Assembly: GCA_963701675.1 (NCBI GenBank)
Contig: OY969623.1
Span: forward strand, 2,790,001-2,854,000
From: G963701675 sp963701675
GTDB taxonomy: Bacteria; Planctomycetota; Planctomycetia; Gemmatales; Gemmataceae
Direction: 5' to 3'
DNA: 64,000 nt
Shown: positions 34,049 to 44,180 of the stretch, in pieces
Position numbering within the stretch: position 1 is the first letter of the stretch
How the letters are laid out: each line of letters begins with the position of its first letter
The notes under the pieces: generated by a model
Database searches by the model: none
What the model saw: the letters and a program-made list of their open reading frames with translations, nothing else
What the model was told of the DNA's origin: nothing
Made by a program: the position numbers and the translations under genes

Positions 34049-34600
34049 ATGAGCGACGTAACCCAAGTCCTGGATTCAATTGCTCGCGGTGAACCGCAGG
34101 CCGCCGACAAGTTGCTGCCGCTTGTGTACGACGAACTCCGACGGCTCGCGACCCGAAACCTTGCCAATCAGAAAGCCGGGCAGACACTGCAGCCGACGGC
34201 GCTGGTGCACGAAGCCTATGTGCGACTCGTGGGTGCCGAGGGGCCGGCGGTGTATCGTGATCGGGGTCATTTCTTCGCGGCGGCCGCCACAGCCATGCGC
34301 CACATTCTCATTGACATCGCGCGAGGCAAACAGACCGAGAAACGTGGCGGCAACCTTCGCCGCGGCGAACTGGAAGGTGTGGCCGCTCCCTTCGACGACG
34401 AAAAACTTCTTGCCCTCGACGACGCTTTGGAAAAACTCTGCGAGCGCGACCCCCCCAAAGCCAAGTTGGTCGAGTTGCGCTATTTCGCGGGTCTCACCGG
34501 TGAGCAAGCCGCCGAAGTGCTGGGAATCTCGCCAACGACCGCGGATCGGCACTGGGCCTATGCCCGAGCTTTCCTGCGGGCGGAAATCGGCTCGTACTAG
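34049..34600 (+). CDS. ECF-type RNA polymerase sigma factor (planctomycete group)
   Basis: This 183-residue protein has sigma region 2 (LLPLVYDELRRLATRNLANQ; ALVHEAYVRLVG) and region 4 (VELRYFAGLTGEQAAEVLGI, then TADRHWAYARAFLRAEI). The RGHFFAAAATAMRHILID segment is typical of the planctomycete ECF group that sits next to Ser/Thr kinases. There is no anti-sigma factor gene; the adjacent kinase-TPR gene (105 bases downstream) is the likely regulator. The start ATG at 34049 matches the usual N-terminus of the family. Confidence 0.92.
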   Translation: MSDVTQVLDSIARGEPQAADKLLPLVYDELRRLATRNLANQKAGQTLQPTALVHEAYVRLVGAEGPAVYRDRGHFFAAAATAMRHILIDIARGKQTEKRGGNLRRGELEGVAAPFDDEKLLALDDALEKLCERDPPKAKLVELRYFAGLTGEQAAEVLGISPTTADRHWAYARAFLRAEIGSY

Positions 34601-34704
34601 AAAAGTTGATTAGCGACTCCGTCTATTCTCTGCGATAATCCGCGATAATCTGCGTTTGGCACGCAAGAACGATGACGCAGACGGCGGATTAGTTCAAAAG
34701 AAGC

Positions 34705-37484
34705 ATGACCGAAGAGACCATCTTCCTTCTGGCACTGGAGAAACGACCGGACGAGCTTCGCACTTTTCTCGACTCAGCCTGTGCGGGCGATACGACGCTC
34801 CGCCACCGCGTGGACGTGCTACTCCGCGCCCATCGCGCTCCCAGCGATTTCCTGGACGAGCCGGCGCCGCTACTCGCGGCGTATGCCGGGAACAGCAACC
34901 TACCGCACTCCGCTTCGGTTACGGAGGACATTGGCGTTGAAGTGGGCCCCTATCGTCTGGTTCAAACGCTCGGCGAAGGAGGGATGGGCGTCGTTTTTCG
35001 GGCCGAACAAACCCACCCCGTCAAACGCACTGTTGCGTTGAAAGTCATGAAGCCCGGCATGGATTCCCGTGGAATCATCGCCCGATTCGAAGCCGAGCGA
35101 CAAGCCCTGGCCCTTATGGACCACCCCAACATCGCCAAGGTCGTCGACGTGGGCACTATTGAAGTTCCCGGGTCGCAACCCACGGGCTTTGCGAGGCCGT
35201 ACTTCGTAATGGAGTTGGTCGAAGGCGTTCCCATCACGAACTACTGCGACGACCATTCACTCGCTCCACGCCACCGGCTGGAACTATTCATTCCGGTCTG
35301 TCACGCCGTGCAGCATGCGCATCAGAAAGGAATTATTCACCGCGATCTGAAACCCTCCAACGTGCTTGTCACCCAATATGACGGGAAGCCCGTCGCCAAA
35401 GTAATCGACTTCGGCATTGCCAAGGCAACGGGCGCCAAGCTGAGCGATAGCACGCTCCAGACGCAAGTCGGTGCATTGGTCGGAACGTTGCAGTACATGA
35501 GCCCGGAACAAGCCAATCTAAGTGACGTCGACATCGACACGCGGAGTGACATCTATTCGCTGGGCGTAGTTCTTTACGAACTGTTGACGGGAACACCGCC
35601 TATCGACTCGCGCCGGGTTAAGGAAACGCCTCTATTGGACGTGCTTCGTATCATCCGAGACGAAGAGCCGGAAAGGCCAAGCACCCGCGCTCTTCAGCGC
35701 CACGGGCCCACGGCGGCAAGAATGATCCAAGGCGAACTGGATTGGATCGCGATGAAATGCCTCGAGAAGTCGCGAGACCGCCGTTACGAAACCGCCAATG
35801 ACTTGGCGCTGGACCTCCAGCGGTACTTGCGTGATGAGCCGGTGTCCGCGTGCCCGCCGAGCGGCCTCTATCGGATCAAAAAGTTCGTGCGCCGCAATCG
35901 CACCGCCGTCCTGGCCGCCGCTTGCGTTTTAGTCGCGCTGGTCGCGGGAATCGTCGGAACCACGGTGGGTCTCGTGCGGGCCAGGTTTGCCGAAATCCAG
36001 GCGAAATCCGATCGCAACCAGGCGGTCACGGAGAAACTACGCGCCGACGACGAAGCCGCGATCGCCCAGGAAGTAACCGACTTTTTGCAATCGGACGTAC
36101 TTCGTCAAGCAGACACCGAGGCTCAAGCAGACCGGCAGCAGGAACCCAAGCCGAACCTGACCGTTCGCGAAGCCTTGGATCGGGCTTCGGCGCGCATCGG
36201 CGATCGCTTCCGCGACAAACCACTCGTAGAGGCGGCAATTCGGTTGGCAATCGGTGACGCCTACCGTGGAGTGGGGGAGTACCAGCGGTCGGTGGAGCAT
36301 TTGGAACGGTCGGCGGCGCTTCGGAAAATGCTACTAGGTTCGGCCCACGCCCAGACCAGAAAAAGCATGTCAAGTCTCGCCGCCGCCTACTTCGCCGCAC
36401 AGCGACCGAAAGATGCCCTCACCCTTCACAAAGAGCTTATGGAGACTTGGCCTTCAGATCAGCCGATCGATGAGGCGAGAAAAATTCTGAACTGGGGGCA
36501 CCTCTCTCGCCTCTTCCACGACGGACACGTCGAGGCGCTTGACGTGCAAAAAGAGATGATTCGGCTCGAGCAGGCCGCCTTGGGCGAGTATCACCCGGAA
36601 GTTTTCTTGAGTCTCCAGAGTCTAGCCATCGCCTACGACTTATCGGGACGAACGGCGGAATGCGCCGCTACCTACGAAGACGTGCGCAAGCGCATGACGA
36701 TTACGCATGGAGCCAACCATCCGCAAACGCTGTGGTGCACGACGGAACTCGCCGAGGCCCTGGTAAAAGCCGGCCGACTTCCGGAAGCCATCGAACTCCT
36801 GGAATATGCCGTTCCGCGTTTGCGCGCCTCCCGAGGACCCGAACATCCGCACACGCTGGACGGCCTCGTTGGCTTGGGTGATGCGTACATGGAAGCCGAC
36901 CGTCCAACAGACGCCGTCCCCATTTATGAAGAAGTGGTGACTAACCTTAAGGCACGTTTCGGATCCGACCACCCGTGGACGGTGCGTTCATTGGAAGTAC
37001 TTGCCGCCGCATGTCTGCGCGCAAGCAATACACCAAGGCGGAGCCGCTACTCCGAGATGTGCTGGCCGCACATCGAGAACAATTCGGCGTGGAGCACGAG
37101 GAAACCGCCAAGTCGCTTGCGAACCTGGCGGAATGCCTGTCCGCGCGGCAAAAGTACTCGGAGGCCGAGCCGCTACTCAGCGAAGCCCTGTCCATTCTCG
37201 AGCGATCCGAAAACGACACTTGGCAGGCGGCCCGCGCGCGTTTTCTGCTGGGATCGGTACGCATCGGACAGACTCGCTACTCAGAGGCGGAGCCGTTATT
37301 GCTGCACGCACTAGCCGGTTTCACGAAGCATGAAGCGACCCTCCCGAAATGGCGCCAATCTTATCCCAAAGATGCCGTGCAGCGGATTGTTGAGCTTTAC
37401 GATGCATGGGGCCGAACCGATGACGCAAATTCTTGGCGCCAAAAGCTTGCGAAGCCGTCCATAAACCCTTCCACAAAGCCGTAA
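34705..37484 (+). CDS. Ser/Thr protein kinase with TPR-like sensor tail, frameshifted
   Basis: A protein of about 925 residues if one frameshift is corrected. It comprises an N-terminal helical leader (1-75), a Hanks kinase at 82-390 (GEGGMGVVF, Lys113, HRDLKPSN 212-219, DFG 235-237, YMSPE), a single transmembrane helix at about 405-430, a coiled coil, then a chain of tetratricopeptide repeats of the EHPHTLDGLVGLGDAYMEAD kind. Near 37012 the frame changes: the first frame continues as Ser/Arg-rich noise to 37314, while TPRs continue one base back (SARKQYTKAEPLL to 37484). This is an indel or recent mutation. It is probably cotranscribed with the sigma factor. Confidence 0.85.
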
Positions 37485-37626
37485 CTGAGCGCCGCCGCTT
37501 CCATTTCGAGAATTCTTCAAATTCCGTGGTGCTTTTTCGTTCCCTTTCTCGTTAGTGCCGGTAGAGGGGTCAAAGTCAATCAACAGGCCCCCAACCGGAG
37601 TGACGTAAGTTCAACAGGAGCGAATC

Positions 37627-39321
37627 ATGCGGTCAATCAGCAAGCACCTCGCGGCACAAACCAAACGTTGGCGACCACGGCTGGAAACCCTCGAAGCCCG
37701 TCGGCTTCTGTCCAACGTCTGGGCCGACTTCAACGGCGACGGCTTTGACGACATGGCGATCGGCGTACCCGAGGAAGATGTCGGCAGTGTAGTCGATGCC
37801 GGCGCCGTACACATCATCTACGGCTCCGCCTCCGGATTGACGGCTCCCGGCAATCAGTTCTGGTCCCAGGATAGCACCGATGTCCTGGATCTCGCGGAAC
37901 CCGGCGATCTATTTGGCGCCGCCCTTGCTGGCGGAGATTTCAACAATGATGGCCGTGCCGACCTGGCCATCGGAGTTCCCGGCGAAGACGTGGGCGCCGT
38001 TGGGGCTGCCGGCCTGGTGCAGATCCTGTTCGGCTCGTCGGTCGGGCTTTCCGCGTCCGGAAACCAAATCTTTCACCAAGACAGCCCGCGCGTGCGTGAG
38101 ATTGGGGAACACGATGACCACTTCGGAGAGTCCCTGGCAACGGGCCACATCAATAGCGACGCCTTCGCCGATTTGGTGATCGGCGTACCGGACGAAGATG
38201 TCGGCAGCGTCCAGGACGCCGGCGCGATCAGCGTCTTCTACGGCGGGCCGGGTGGCATCACTCCGGTGGGAAATCAAAACTTCAACCTCGACAGTGGAAA
38301 TATAAACGGTGTCGCAGGCGAGGTCGAGCAATTTGGGCGCGAACTCACGACGGGAGACTTCAACAATGATGGCCGCGATGATGTGGCCATCGGTATTCCC
38401 TTCGCCGATGTCACTGTCGGCGGTGCCCCAGCCGCCGGTGCGGTGACAGTTATTTATGCTGCCTCGGGTGGTTTGACGACCAACGGCAACCAGTTATGGA
38501 GTCAAGCCTCAACGGGGTTGAGCAGCACACCGGCGATTCTGGATGTTTTTGGCGGTGCGGTGGCAGCAGGCGATTTCAATAGTGACAGCTTCGTCGATCT
38601 CGCGATCGGCGTACTCGGTGAAGACGTGGGCGGAAATGATGGTGCGGGAGCATTCCACGTGCTTTACGGTTCGTCAACGGGTATCACGGCCACGGGAGAA
38701 CAGTTTCTGACTCAAGGCGATGCGGGTGGGACCTCTGAGGGAGACAACTTTTTCGGTGCAACATTAGCCGCCGCTGATTTCAACGGCGATGGGCGTGCTG
38801 ATCTTGCTATTGGCGCCCCGTTTGAGCGCGTCGGCGTTGTTGGCCCCGACGAGGCCGGCGCCGTCAACATCATGTACGGCAGCAGCGCGGGGATCACCAA
38901 AGTCGGCACCTTCGAGATTACTCAGGAAACCGTCGGCACGGGGGACGCTTCCGAGGAAGGAGACCATTTCGGCGACAGCCTGGGCGCCGGGGACTTCAAC
39001 GGCAACGGCAAGGCCGACCTCGCTATAGGCGCGCCTGACGAAGACATCGGCGTCACCGTTCTCGGCGCCGGCCGCGTGTGGACACTATACGGGGCCAGCA
39101 CGGGTTTCACCGGCGGCCAGTCGTGGGGGCAGGATACGGCGGGGATTCTGGACGCATCCGAGAACGGAGACGAGTTCGGCGGCGGCCTGGATACCGGCGG
39201 TGGCAAGTCGGCGCCAGGCGGCAGCCGCTCCTCGCCGCGTTTTGTCTTCACTTCCGATTTCATCGATTCCCTCGATTTGAATCCGGCCCGACCGAAGCGT
39301 CGCGCCAACGCTCGACGTTAA
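37627..39321 (+). CDS. FG-GAP repeat beta-propeller protein 1
   Basis: A 564-residue protein with the N-terminal motif LETLEARRLLS (about 19-29), then seven integrin-alpha-like FG-GAP blades, each with a Ca-binding DFNGDGFDDMAIG-type loop and an LPEEDVG/GAVHIIYGS strand. The three tandem genes here (to 42764) are paralogs. A conserved end segment SWGQDTAGILDASENGDEFG precedes a Gly/Ser linker and a basic tail ending KRRANARR. Such propellers bind ligands or partners at cell surfaces. A GGAG ribosome site precedes the ATG. Confidence 0.88.
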   Translation: MRSISKHLAAQTKRWRPRLETLEARRLLSNVWADFNGDGFDDMAIGVPEEDVGSVVDAGAVHIIYGSASGLTAPGNQFWSQDSTDVLDLAEPGDLFGAALAGGDFNNDGRADLAIGVPGEDVGAVGAAGLVQILFGSSVGLSASGNQIFHQDSPRVREIGEHDDHFGESLATGHINSDAFADLVIGVPDEDVGSVQDAGAISVFYGGPGGITPVGNQNFNLDSGNINGVAGEVEQFGRELTTGDFNNDGRDDVAIGIPFADVTVGGAPAAGAVTVIYAASGGLTTNGNQLWSQASTGLSSTPAILDVFGGAVAAGDFNSDSFVDLAIGVLGEDVGGNDGAGAFHVLYGSSTGITATGEQFLTQGDAGGTSEGDNFFGATLAAADFNGDGRADLAIGAPFERVGVVGPDEAGAVNIMYGSSAGITKVGTFEITQETVGTGDASEEGDHFGDSLGAGDFNGNGKADLAIGAPDEDIGVTVLGAGRVWTLYGASTGFTGGQSWGQDTAGILDASENGDEFGGGLDTGGGKSAPGGSRSSPRFVFTSDFIDSLDLNPARPKRRANARR

Positions 39322-39369
39322 TCGACCACCGTGCAAACGTTTCAACATTCTTTACTTCCGAGAACGATT

Positions 39370-40989
39370 ATGAAACTTCGAAAGAAAACCAACTGGCAAC
39401 TCTGTTTGGAACCTCTTGAAGCTCGCCGACTTCTATCCGTCTACGCCGACTTCGACGGTGACGGCTTTGCCGACCTGGCCATCGGCGTACCCGGCGAAGA
39501 TAACGGCGAAGGAATGGTGCAGGTGCTTTACGGTACGGCATCGGGGCTTTTGGCGACGGGCAGCCAGGTGTTGACGCAGACAAGCCTCGGTTCGGTTGAT
39601 TCATCCGAAGCGGGCGACACCTTCGGCGCCAGTCTTGCCGGCGGCGATTTCAACAATGACGGCTTTACGGACCTGGCAGTCGGCGTGCCCGGTGAGGACA
39701 TCGGCGCCGCCGTGGACGCGGGTGCCGTGCATTTCATTTTCGGCTCGGCGACCGGGCTGACCGGTTCGGGCGACTACATTCTGCACCAGAACACTAACCT
39801 GGTGAGCGGCATCTGCGAGACCGGCGATCTTTTTGGGCGTAGCCTGGCGGCGGGCGATTTCAATAACGACGGATTCGTTGATCTCGCCGTTGGGGTGCCG
39901 GGCCAAGACTTGCCCGGAAAAGTGAACGCCGGCGGTGTGCATATCTTTTACGGCCGGAGCTTCGGCATCGGACCGGCTGGAAACCAGACTTTCGACCTCG
40001 ATAGCCCGAATATGCTCGGGGACGCCGCGGCGGGAGACTCGTTCGGCCATGCCGTGGCAGCAGGCGATTTCAACGGCGATGGCCGTGACGATTTGGCGAT
40101 AGGCGTGCCGTTGTTTGACTGGTTCTCAAGCATCGACGCGGGCGCCGTGGCCGTTATGTTTGGAGGTGCTTCCGGCTTGGGGGCGACCGGCAATCAGTTG
40201 CACGGCACCACGGTATCCTCGGGCGCGAATTTCGGCAGCAGCTTGGCGGTGGGAGACTTCAACGGCGATGGTCGAGACGACCTTGCCGCGGGCGCACCGT
40301 TCCACAACGATGGCGCCACAACTGAGGTGGGTTACTTTGCAATCCATCATGGCACGCCCACTGGGCTACTGCCCAATATCGCCGCAGCGGAATCGGACCT
40401 CTCGATATCCAGTGCACTGAGCGAGGCGAATGATCACTTCGGGGCTGCCCTTACGTCGGCGGATTTCGACGGCAACGGCTTCGATGACCTCGCGATCGGC
40501 GTGCCAGGAGAAGACATCGCCTCGGCCGGCGACGCGGGACAGATGTATGCGATCTTCGGGAGCGCGTCCGGACTCACAATCTCGGGCACGCGCATTACTC
40601 AAGAAACGATGGCAACCGGCGACGCGTCTGAAAATGATGATCTCTTGGGCGCAGTGCTCAGCTCGGCGGACTTTAATGCCAACGGCAAAGCGGATCTCGT
40701 GATCAGCGCGCCGTTCGAAGATATCGGCGTAACGGTGATTGATACCGGCCGGGTCTTCACCCTCAACGGCGGCACGACGTTTACAGGTGCGAAATCATGG
40801 GGCCAGGACACACCCGGAATCTTCGACGTTTCCGAGAACGGGGATCACTTTGGCGGCGGCCTCGACGCTGGCGCGGGCCGCGACGATTCGGGTCCACGTG
40901 ATCCATCCTGTCTCATCACCGCCGATTTCGATTACGACGCGCCCAGCAACAAATTGAACAAGCGCCGCAACCCGAGCGGCCGGCGTTAG
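39370..40989 (+). CDS. FG-GAP repeat beta-propeller protein 2
   Basis: A 539-residue paralog of its neighbours: basic start, LEPLEARRLLS motif, seven FG-GAP blades with DFDGDGFADLAIG and DFNGNG-like loops, the conserved end SWGQDTPGIFDVSENGDHFG, and a basic C-terminus KRRNPSGRR. The start is set at the ATG 39370; a GTG at 39331 is in frame but has no better ribosome site. It follows gene 1 after 48 bases, so the pair is probably cotranscribed. Confidence 0.86.
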   Translation: MKLRKKTNWQLCLEPLEARRLLSVYADFDGDGFADLAIGVPGEDNGEGMVQVLYGTASGLLATGSQVLTQTSLGSVDSSEAGDTFGASLAGGDFNNDGFTDLAVGVPGEDIGAAVDAGAVHFIFGSATGLTGSGDYILHQNTNLVSGICETGDLFGRSLAAGDFNNDGFVDLAVGVPGQDLPGKVNAGGVHIFYGRSFGIGPAGNQTFDLDSPNMLGDAAAGDSFGHAVAAGDFNGDGRDDLAIGVPLFDWFSSIDAGAVAVMFGGASGLGATGNQLHGTTVSSGANFGSSLAVGDFNGDGRDDLAAGAPFHNDGATTEVGYFAIHHGTPTGLLPNIAAAESDLSISSALSEANDHFGAALTSADFDGNGFDDLAIGVPGEDIASAGDAGQMYAIFGSASGLTISGTRITQETMATGDASENDDLLGAVLSSADFNANGKADLVISAPFEDIGVTVIDTGRVFTLNGGTTFTGAKSWGQDTPGIFDVSENGDHFGGGLDAGAGRDDSGPRDPSCLITADFDYDAPSNKLNKRRNPSGRR

Positions 40990-41117
40990 CCGGCTGAGAC
41001 GCGACGGCTCAGCGGGCTAACGCCCGCCGCTCAGTGTCGATGTACATGTGTTTTTCACATGCGGGTCCGTCGTACGTACCGACTGCCCGCTCAACCTCTA
41101 ACTTGGAGTTTCAGACC

Positions 41118-42764
41118 ATGCAACGCAAGAGAAACAAAAACCGACCGTGGCGGCCTTCGTTGGAGATCCTCGAAAGTCGAAGACTTCTCGCAAGTTTGTG
41201 GGCCGACTTCAACGGCGACGGGTTTGATGATTTAGCTGTTGCCGCGCCGGGAGAAGACTTCGGAAGCGTGGATAATGCCGGTGCCGTGCACGTTATCTTC
41301 GGCTCGGCAGGCGGGTTGACGAGCACCGGCAATCAACTCTGGACTCAGGATTCCATCGATATCCTTGACACGGCGGAGACTGACGATGGTTTCGGTACCG
41401 CGCTGGCCGGCGGTGACTTCAACGCCGACGGATTCGCCGATCTCGCGATTGGCATCCCCGGCGAAGACATCGGCAGCCTGGTCGATGCCGGCGCGATCCA
41501 TGTGCTTTACGGCGACTTGACCGGCTTTAAAGGCAAGGACGAATTCCTTCATGAGGACACTAACCGCGTTCGTGATATCGCGGAAGCCGGCGATCTTTTC
41601 GGAAGCAGCGTGGCATCCGGCGATTTCAACAAAGACGGATTCAGCGATCTCGCGGTTGGTGTACCGGGGCAGGACGTGGGAGGTACGGTTGACGCGGGCG
41701 GTATCCACATTTTTTACGGCGGTGGGGCGGGCCTGAAGCCGCCGGGGAATCAGACGTTCAACATGGATAGTCCGGCGATGGTCGGAACCGCTTCGGCCGG
41801 CGATGCGTTCGGCGCCACCCTTTCTTCCGGCGACTTTAACGGCGACGGCGGGAGTGACCTAGCGGTTGCTGCCCCGCTCGCAGACGTGGGCACTGCCGAC
41901 GACTCCGGAGTCATCGTCGTTATTTTCGCGTCCCCGAATGGTTTGAGTCCGGTGGGAAGCGACATCGAATCGACCGCCTTTCCAGGTGCCGAAAACGGAA
42001 GCGCACTGACAAGCGGCGACTTTAACGGCGACGGCTTCGATGATGTGGCGGCCGGCGCACCCTTCGCTTTGGCCGCCGGCGGGGGCGGGGTAACCGGAGC
42101 CGGTCTTGTTCGAATCTATGAAGGCTCGGCGGGCGGCACCAGTTTGAAGGTCTTTTTCAGCCAATCGAACCTGGGCGGTAGCAATACATCTGAAGTCGAT
42201 GATACCTGGGGCTCCTCTCTAGTCGCGGCGGATTTCGACAAAGACGGCTTTGACGACTTAGCAATCGCGGCACCCATGGAAGATGTCGCCGGCGTTGTGG
42301 ATGCGGGCACCGTGAACCTTATGTACGGTACCGGGGCAGGTCTCAGCGTCGCGAACAATGTCACTTTCGTGCAAGAAGATCTGAAGAACGGCGAATCCGA
42401 AACGGATGATCATCTCGGCAAGGCTTTGAGCGCCGGGGATTTCGACGGCAATGGGTTAGCCGATCTCGTCATCGGCGTCCCGGACGAAGATGTCGGCGAG
42501 TTCGTCGATGCCGGCAACGTTTACGTCGTCATCGATGCGAGCTCATCGTCTGACAGCGCCTACTGGGACCAGGACACCGACACAATCCTCGACGAACTCG
42601 ACAAGGCCGACGCCTTCGGTGGCGGGCTGGATTCCGGCGCCGGCAGGTCGAGCGCAGGCGGTTCGGAACGACAGGATATCGCTCATTTGGTCACAGCGGA
42701 CCCGGAGCTGGACTCTTCTCTAACCAAATCACGAAAACGTCGCTCCCCGAGCAGCCGGCGTTAG
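41118..42764 (+). CDS. FG-GAP repeat beta-propeller protein 3
   Basis: The third paralog, 548 residues: LEILESRRLLA at the start, seven FG-GAP blades (DFNGDGFDDLAVA, DFNADGFADLAIG, DFNKDGFSDLAVG and so on), end segment YWDQDTDTILDELDKADAFG, and basic tail KRRSPSSRR. GGAG lies upstream of the ATG at 41118. The 128-base gap after gene 2 contains a GCGGGC/GCCCGC hairpin around 41010-41030. A strong hairpin follows the gene, and then the third tRNA-Lys 3' copy. Confidence 0.87.
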   Translation: MQRKRNKNRPWRPSLEILESRRLLASLWADFNGDGFDDLAVAAPGEDFGSVDNAGAVHVIFGSAGGLTSTGNQLWTQDSIDILDTAETDDGFGTALAGGDFNADGFADLAIGIPGEDIGSLVDAGAIHVLYGDLTGFKGKDEFLHEDTNRVRDIAEAGDLFGSSVASGDFNKDGFSDLAVGVPGQDVGGTVDAGGIHIFYGGGAGLKPPGNQTFNMDSPAMVGTASAGDAFGATLSSGDFNGDGGSDLAVAAPLADVGTADDSGVIVVIFASPNGLSPVGSDIESTAFPGAENGSALTSGDFNGDGFDDVAAGAPFALAAGGGGVTGAGLVRIYEGSAGGTSLKVFFSQSNLGGSNTSEVDDTWGSSLVAADFDKDGFDDLAIAAPMEDVAGVVDAGTVNLMYGTGAGLSVANNVTFVQEDLKNGESETDDHLGKALSAGDFDGNGLADLVIGVPDEDVGEFVDAGNVYVVIDASSSSDSAYWDQDTDTILDELDKADAFGGGLDSGAGRSSAGGSERQDIAHLVTADPELDSSLTKSRKRRSPSSRR

Positions 42765-42780
42765 TCGGCGACAGTGTGAC

Positions 42781-42808
42781 GGAATGGCGGGCTGACACCC
42801 GCCATTCC
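42781..42808. terminator. Hairpin after the FG-GAP genes
   Basis: A perfect 11-bp stem, GGAATGGCGGG / CCCGCCATTCC, with a 6-base loop lies between the convergent FG-GAP 3 and PAP2-phosphatase genes. There is no long T run, so efficiency as an intrinsic terminator is uncertain. Confidence 0.55.
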
Positions 42809-42863
42809 GGAATGCGATCGCACGAGGATTTTTGAAGTTCCGTGGTGCTTAAGCGCTACATTC

Positions 42864-44180
42864 TTAGTTAGTGTCAGTTGTAGGTTCGAGTCCTACAAGG
42901 GGCGCTCCTAACTCTCGCTCGTAGCTACGCAATGCGGCCCAGGCCTCAGGCCGAATGACGATTTGTGGCCTCACTCTGCCTAGGAGCGCTACGGCCGCTT
43001 CCGCCGTGTCAACCTTTCCACTATCTAGGAGGAAGGCGCCGACGACAGCGGCGCTGCGCGAATAACCGATTTTGCAGTGCACGTACACGACTCCGGTCGC
43101 TGCCTGTTCCGCGATAAAAGCCGCAGCCTGTTGAAGCTGGCTCAACGTCGGCGCCGTCAAGTCGAGAATCGGTAAGTGGAGATAGGTCCGCGCGAGAAAC
43201 GGCGAAGCCTCCGAGAATTCAGCGGTCAGATCAAGAACGGCCGTCACATCTTGGTGGACAGCCTGCGTCGCCTCGACGTCGGTAAGCTGGCGCCCGATCC
43301 AGAGTCCGGGGACTACTTCATCCCACGCGGGACACTTTCTTCGGTAGTAAGCGAGCGAGAGAAACTGTCCCAGAAGCACTGGACCGAGCACGAGGCGGGC
43401 GCTAATCGGAATATTTCCCTTACTCTTTCGGAACACTCCGGGGCCTATGCCGAGGTACGCCGCGGTCATGATCGCCAAGGCGGAAGCCGGCCAAAGTAGG
43501 ATGCCGCCAAACGGCCAGGTCCAAATCGCCGCGGCCAAGCATGTAAGTGTGCCGACAACGTAGTACGTCGCAATCCGAAAGTTGCGAACGACGGGCAGCC
43601 GAAGTGCAGTGGCCCGGACCAGGTAAAAGCAGAATGTCGCCAAAACGACACCGCCCAGCACGTCAACTACATGGTGCTGGTAAGTGAGCACGGTCGAGAT
43701 GCCAATCAGACCGAACCAGACAACCACCACCGCCCGAAGCAAACCGCGCGTGTGGCGTGCGTAGAGGTCCACGAGGATGAGTTGAAGTGCGATGTGGAGT
43801 GACGGAAACAGATTGTGCGGGTGATCCATGGTCCGAAACCAATCGAAGATCGCCCCAAGCCAGCCAACTGCGTGGGGACGGTCGAAGGCAAAGCGCAGCG
43901 GGAGAAGTAAGAAGCAGATCCCGGCGATGACGATCGCCAGTACGATTCGGCGTGCGAGAATGGTCAGCTCTCGCCGGTTGCTGCAAAGAAATGGGGCGGC
44001 GACAAAAAACAAGTCGATCGACATGTACGGCAGGATCATCGTGGGCACGAACGGGATGGACCGCTCCCACGAATAGAACCACGTCCCAACATCGGTGCGC
44101 TGGGTGGTGATCCAGTTGCAACTCCCGTAAATGATCAAAAACAACAGCGAGAGCGCAGCCGACGTCAGGGCACACCGCAT
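42864..44180 (-). CDS. PAP2 / dual-specificity phosphatase fusion, membrane-bound
   Basis: A protein of about 438 residues. The N-terminal two-thirds have six or more transmembrane helices with PAP2-like motifs (NLFPSLHIAL; YQHHVVDVLGG). The C-terminal third is a dual-specificity phosphatase domain with the P-loop VHCKIGYSRSA (Cys at about 369). This fusion fits dephosphorylation of a lipid phosphate. The ATG at 44180 overlaps the methyltransferase stop (TGATG), so the genes are coupled. The last residues, APLVGLEPTT, are encoded by the tRNA-Lys 3' copy, so the native C-terminus was probably replaced when the island inserted. Confidence 0.85.
   Translation of the reverse strand: MRCALTSAALSLLFLIIYGSCNWITTQRTDVGTWFYSWERSIPFVPTMILPYMSIDLFFVAAPFLCSNRRELTILARRIVLAIVIAGICFLLLPLRFAFDRPHAVGWLGAIFDWFRTMDHPHNLFPSLHIALQLILVDLYARHTRGLLRAVVVVWFGLIGISTVLTYQHHVVDVLGGVVLATFCFYLVRATALRLPVVRNFRIATYYVVGTLTCLAAAIWTWPFGGILLWPASALAIMTAAYLGIGPGVFRKSKGNIPISARLVLGPVLLGQFLSLAYYRRKCPAWDEVVPGLWIGRQLTDVEATQAVHQDVTAVLDLTAEFSEASPFLARTYLHLPILDLTAPTLSQLQQAAAFIAEQAATGVVYVHCKIGYSRSAAVVGAFLLDSGKVDTAEAAVALLGRVRPQIVIRPEAWAALRSYERELGAPLVGLEPTTDTN
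42877..42903 (+). repeat. tRNA-Lys 3'-end copy (attachment-site-like), copy 3
   Basis: Twenty-seven bases are identical to the tRNA-Lys 3' part at 27719-27745. The discriminator position is G instead of A. It lies 15 kb from the tRNA in the same orientation and marks the right boundary of the second island. It overlaps the end of the phosphatase gene, and the minus-strand reading of it supplies that protein's last residues. Confidence 0.88.
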
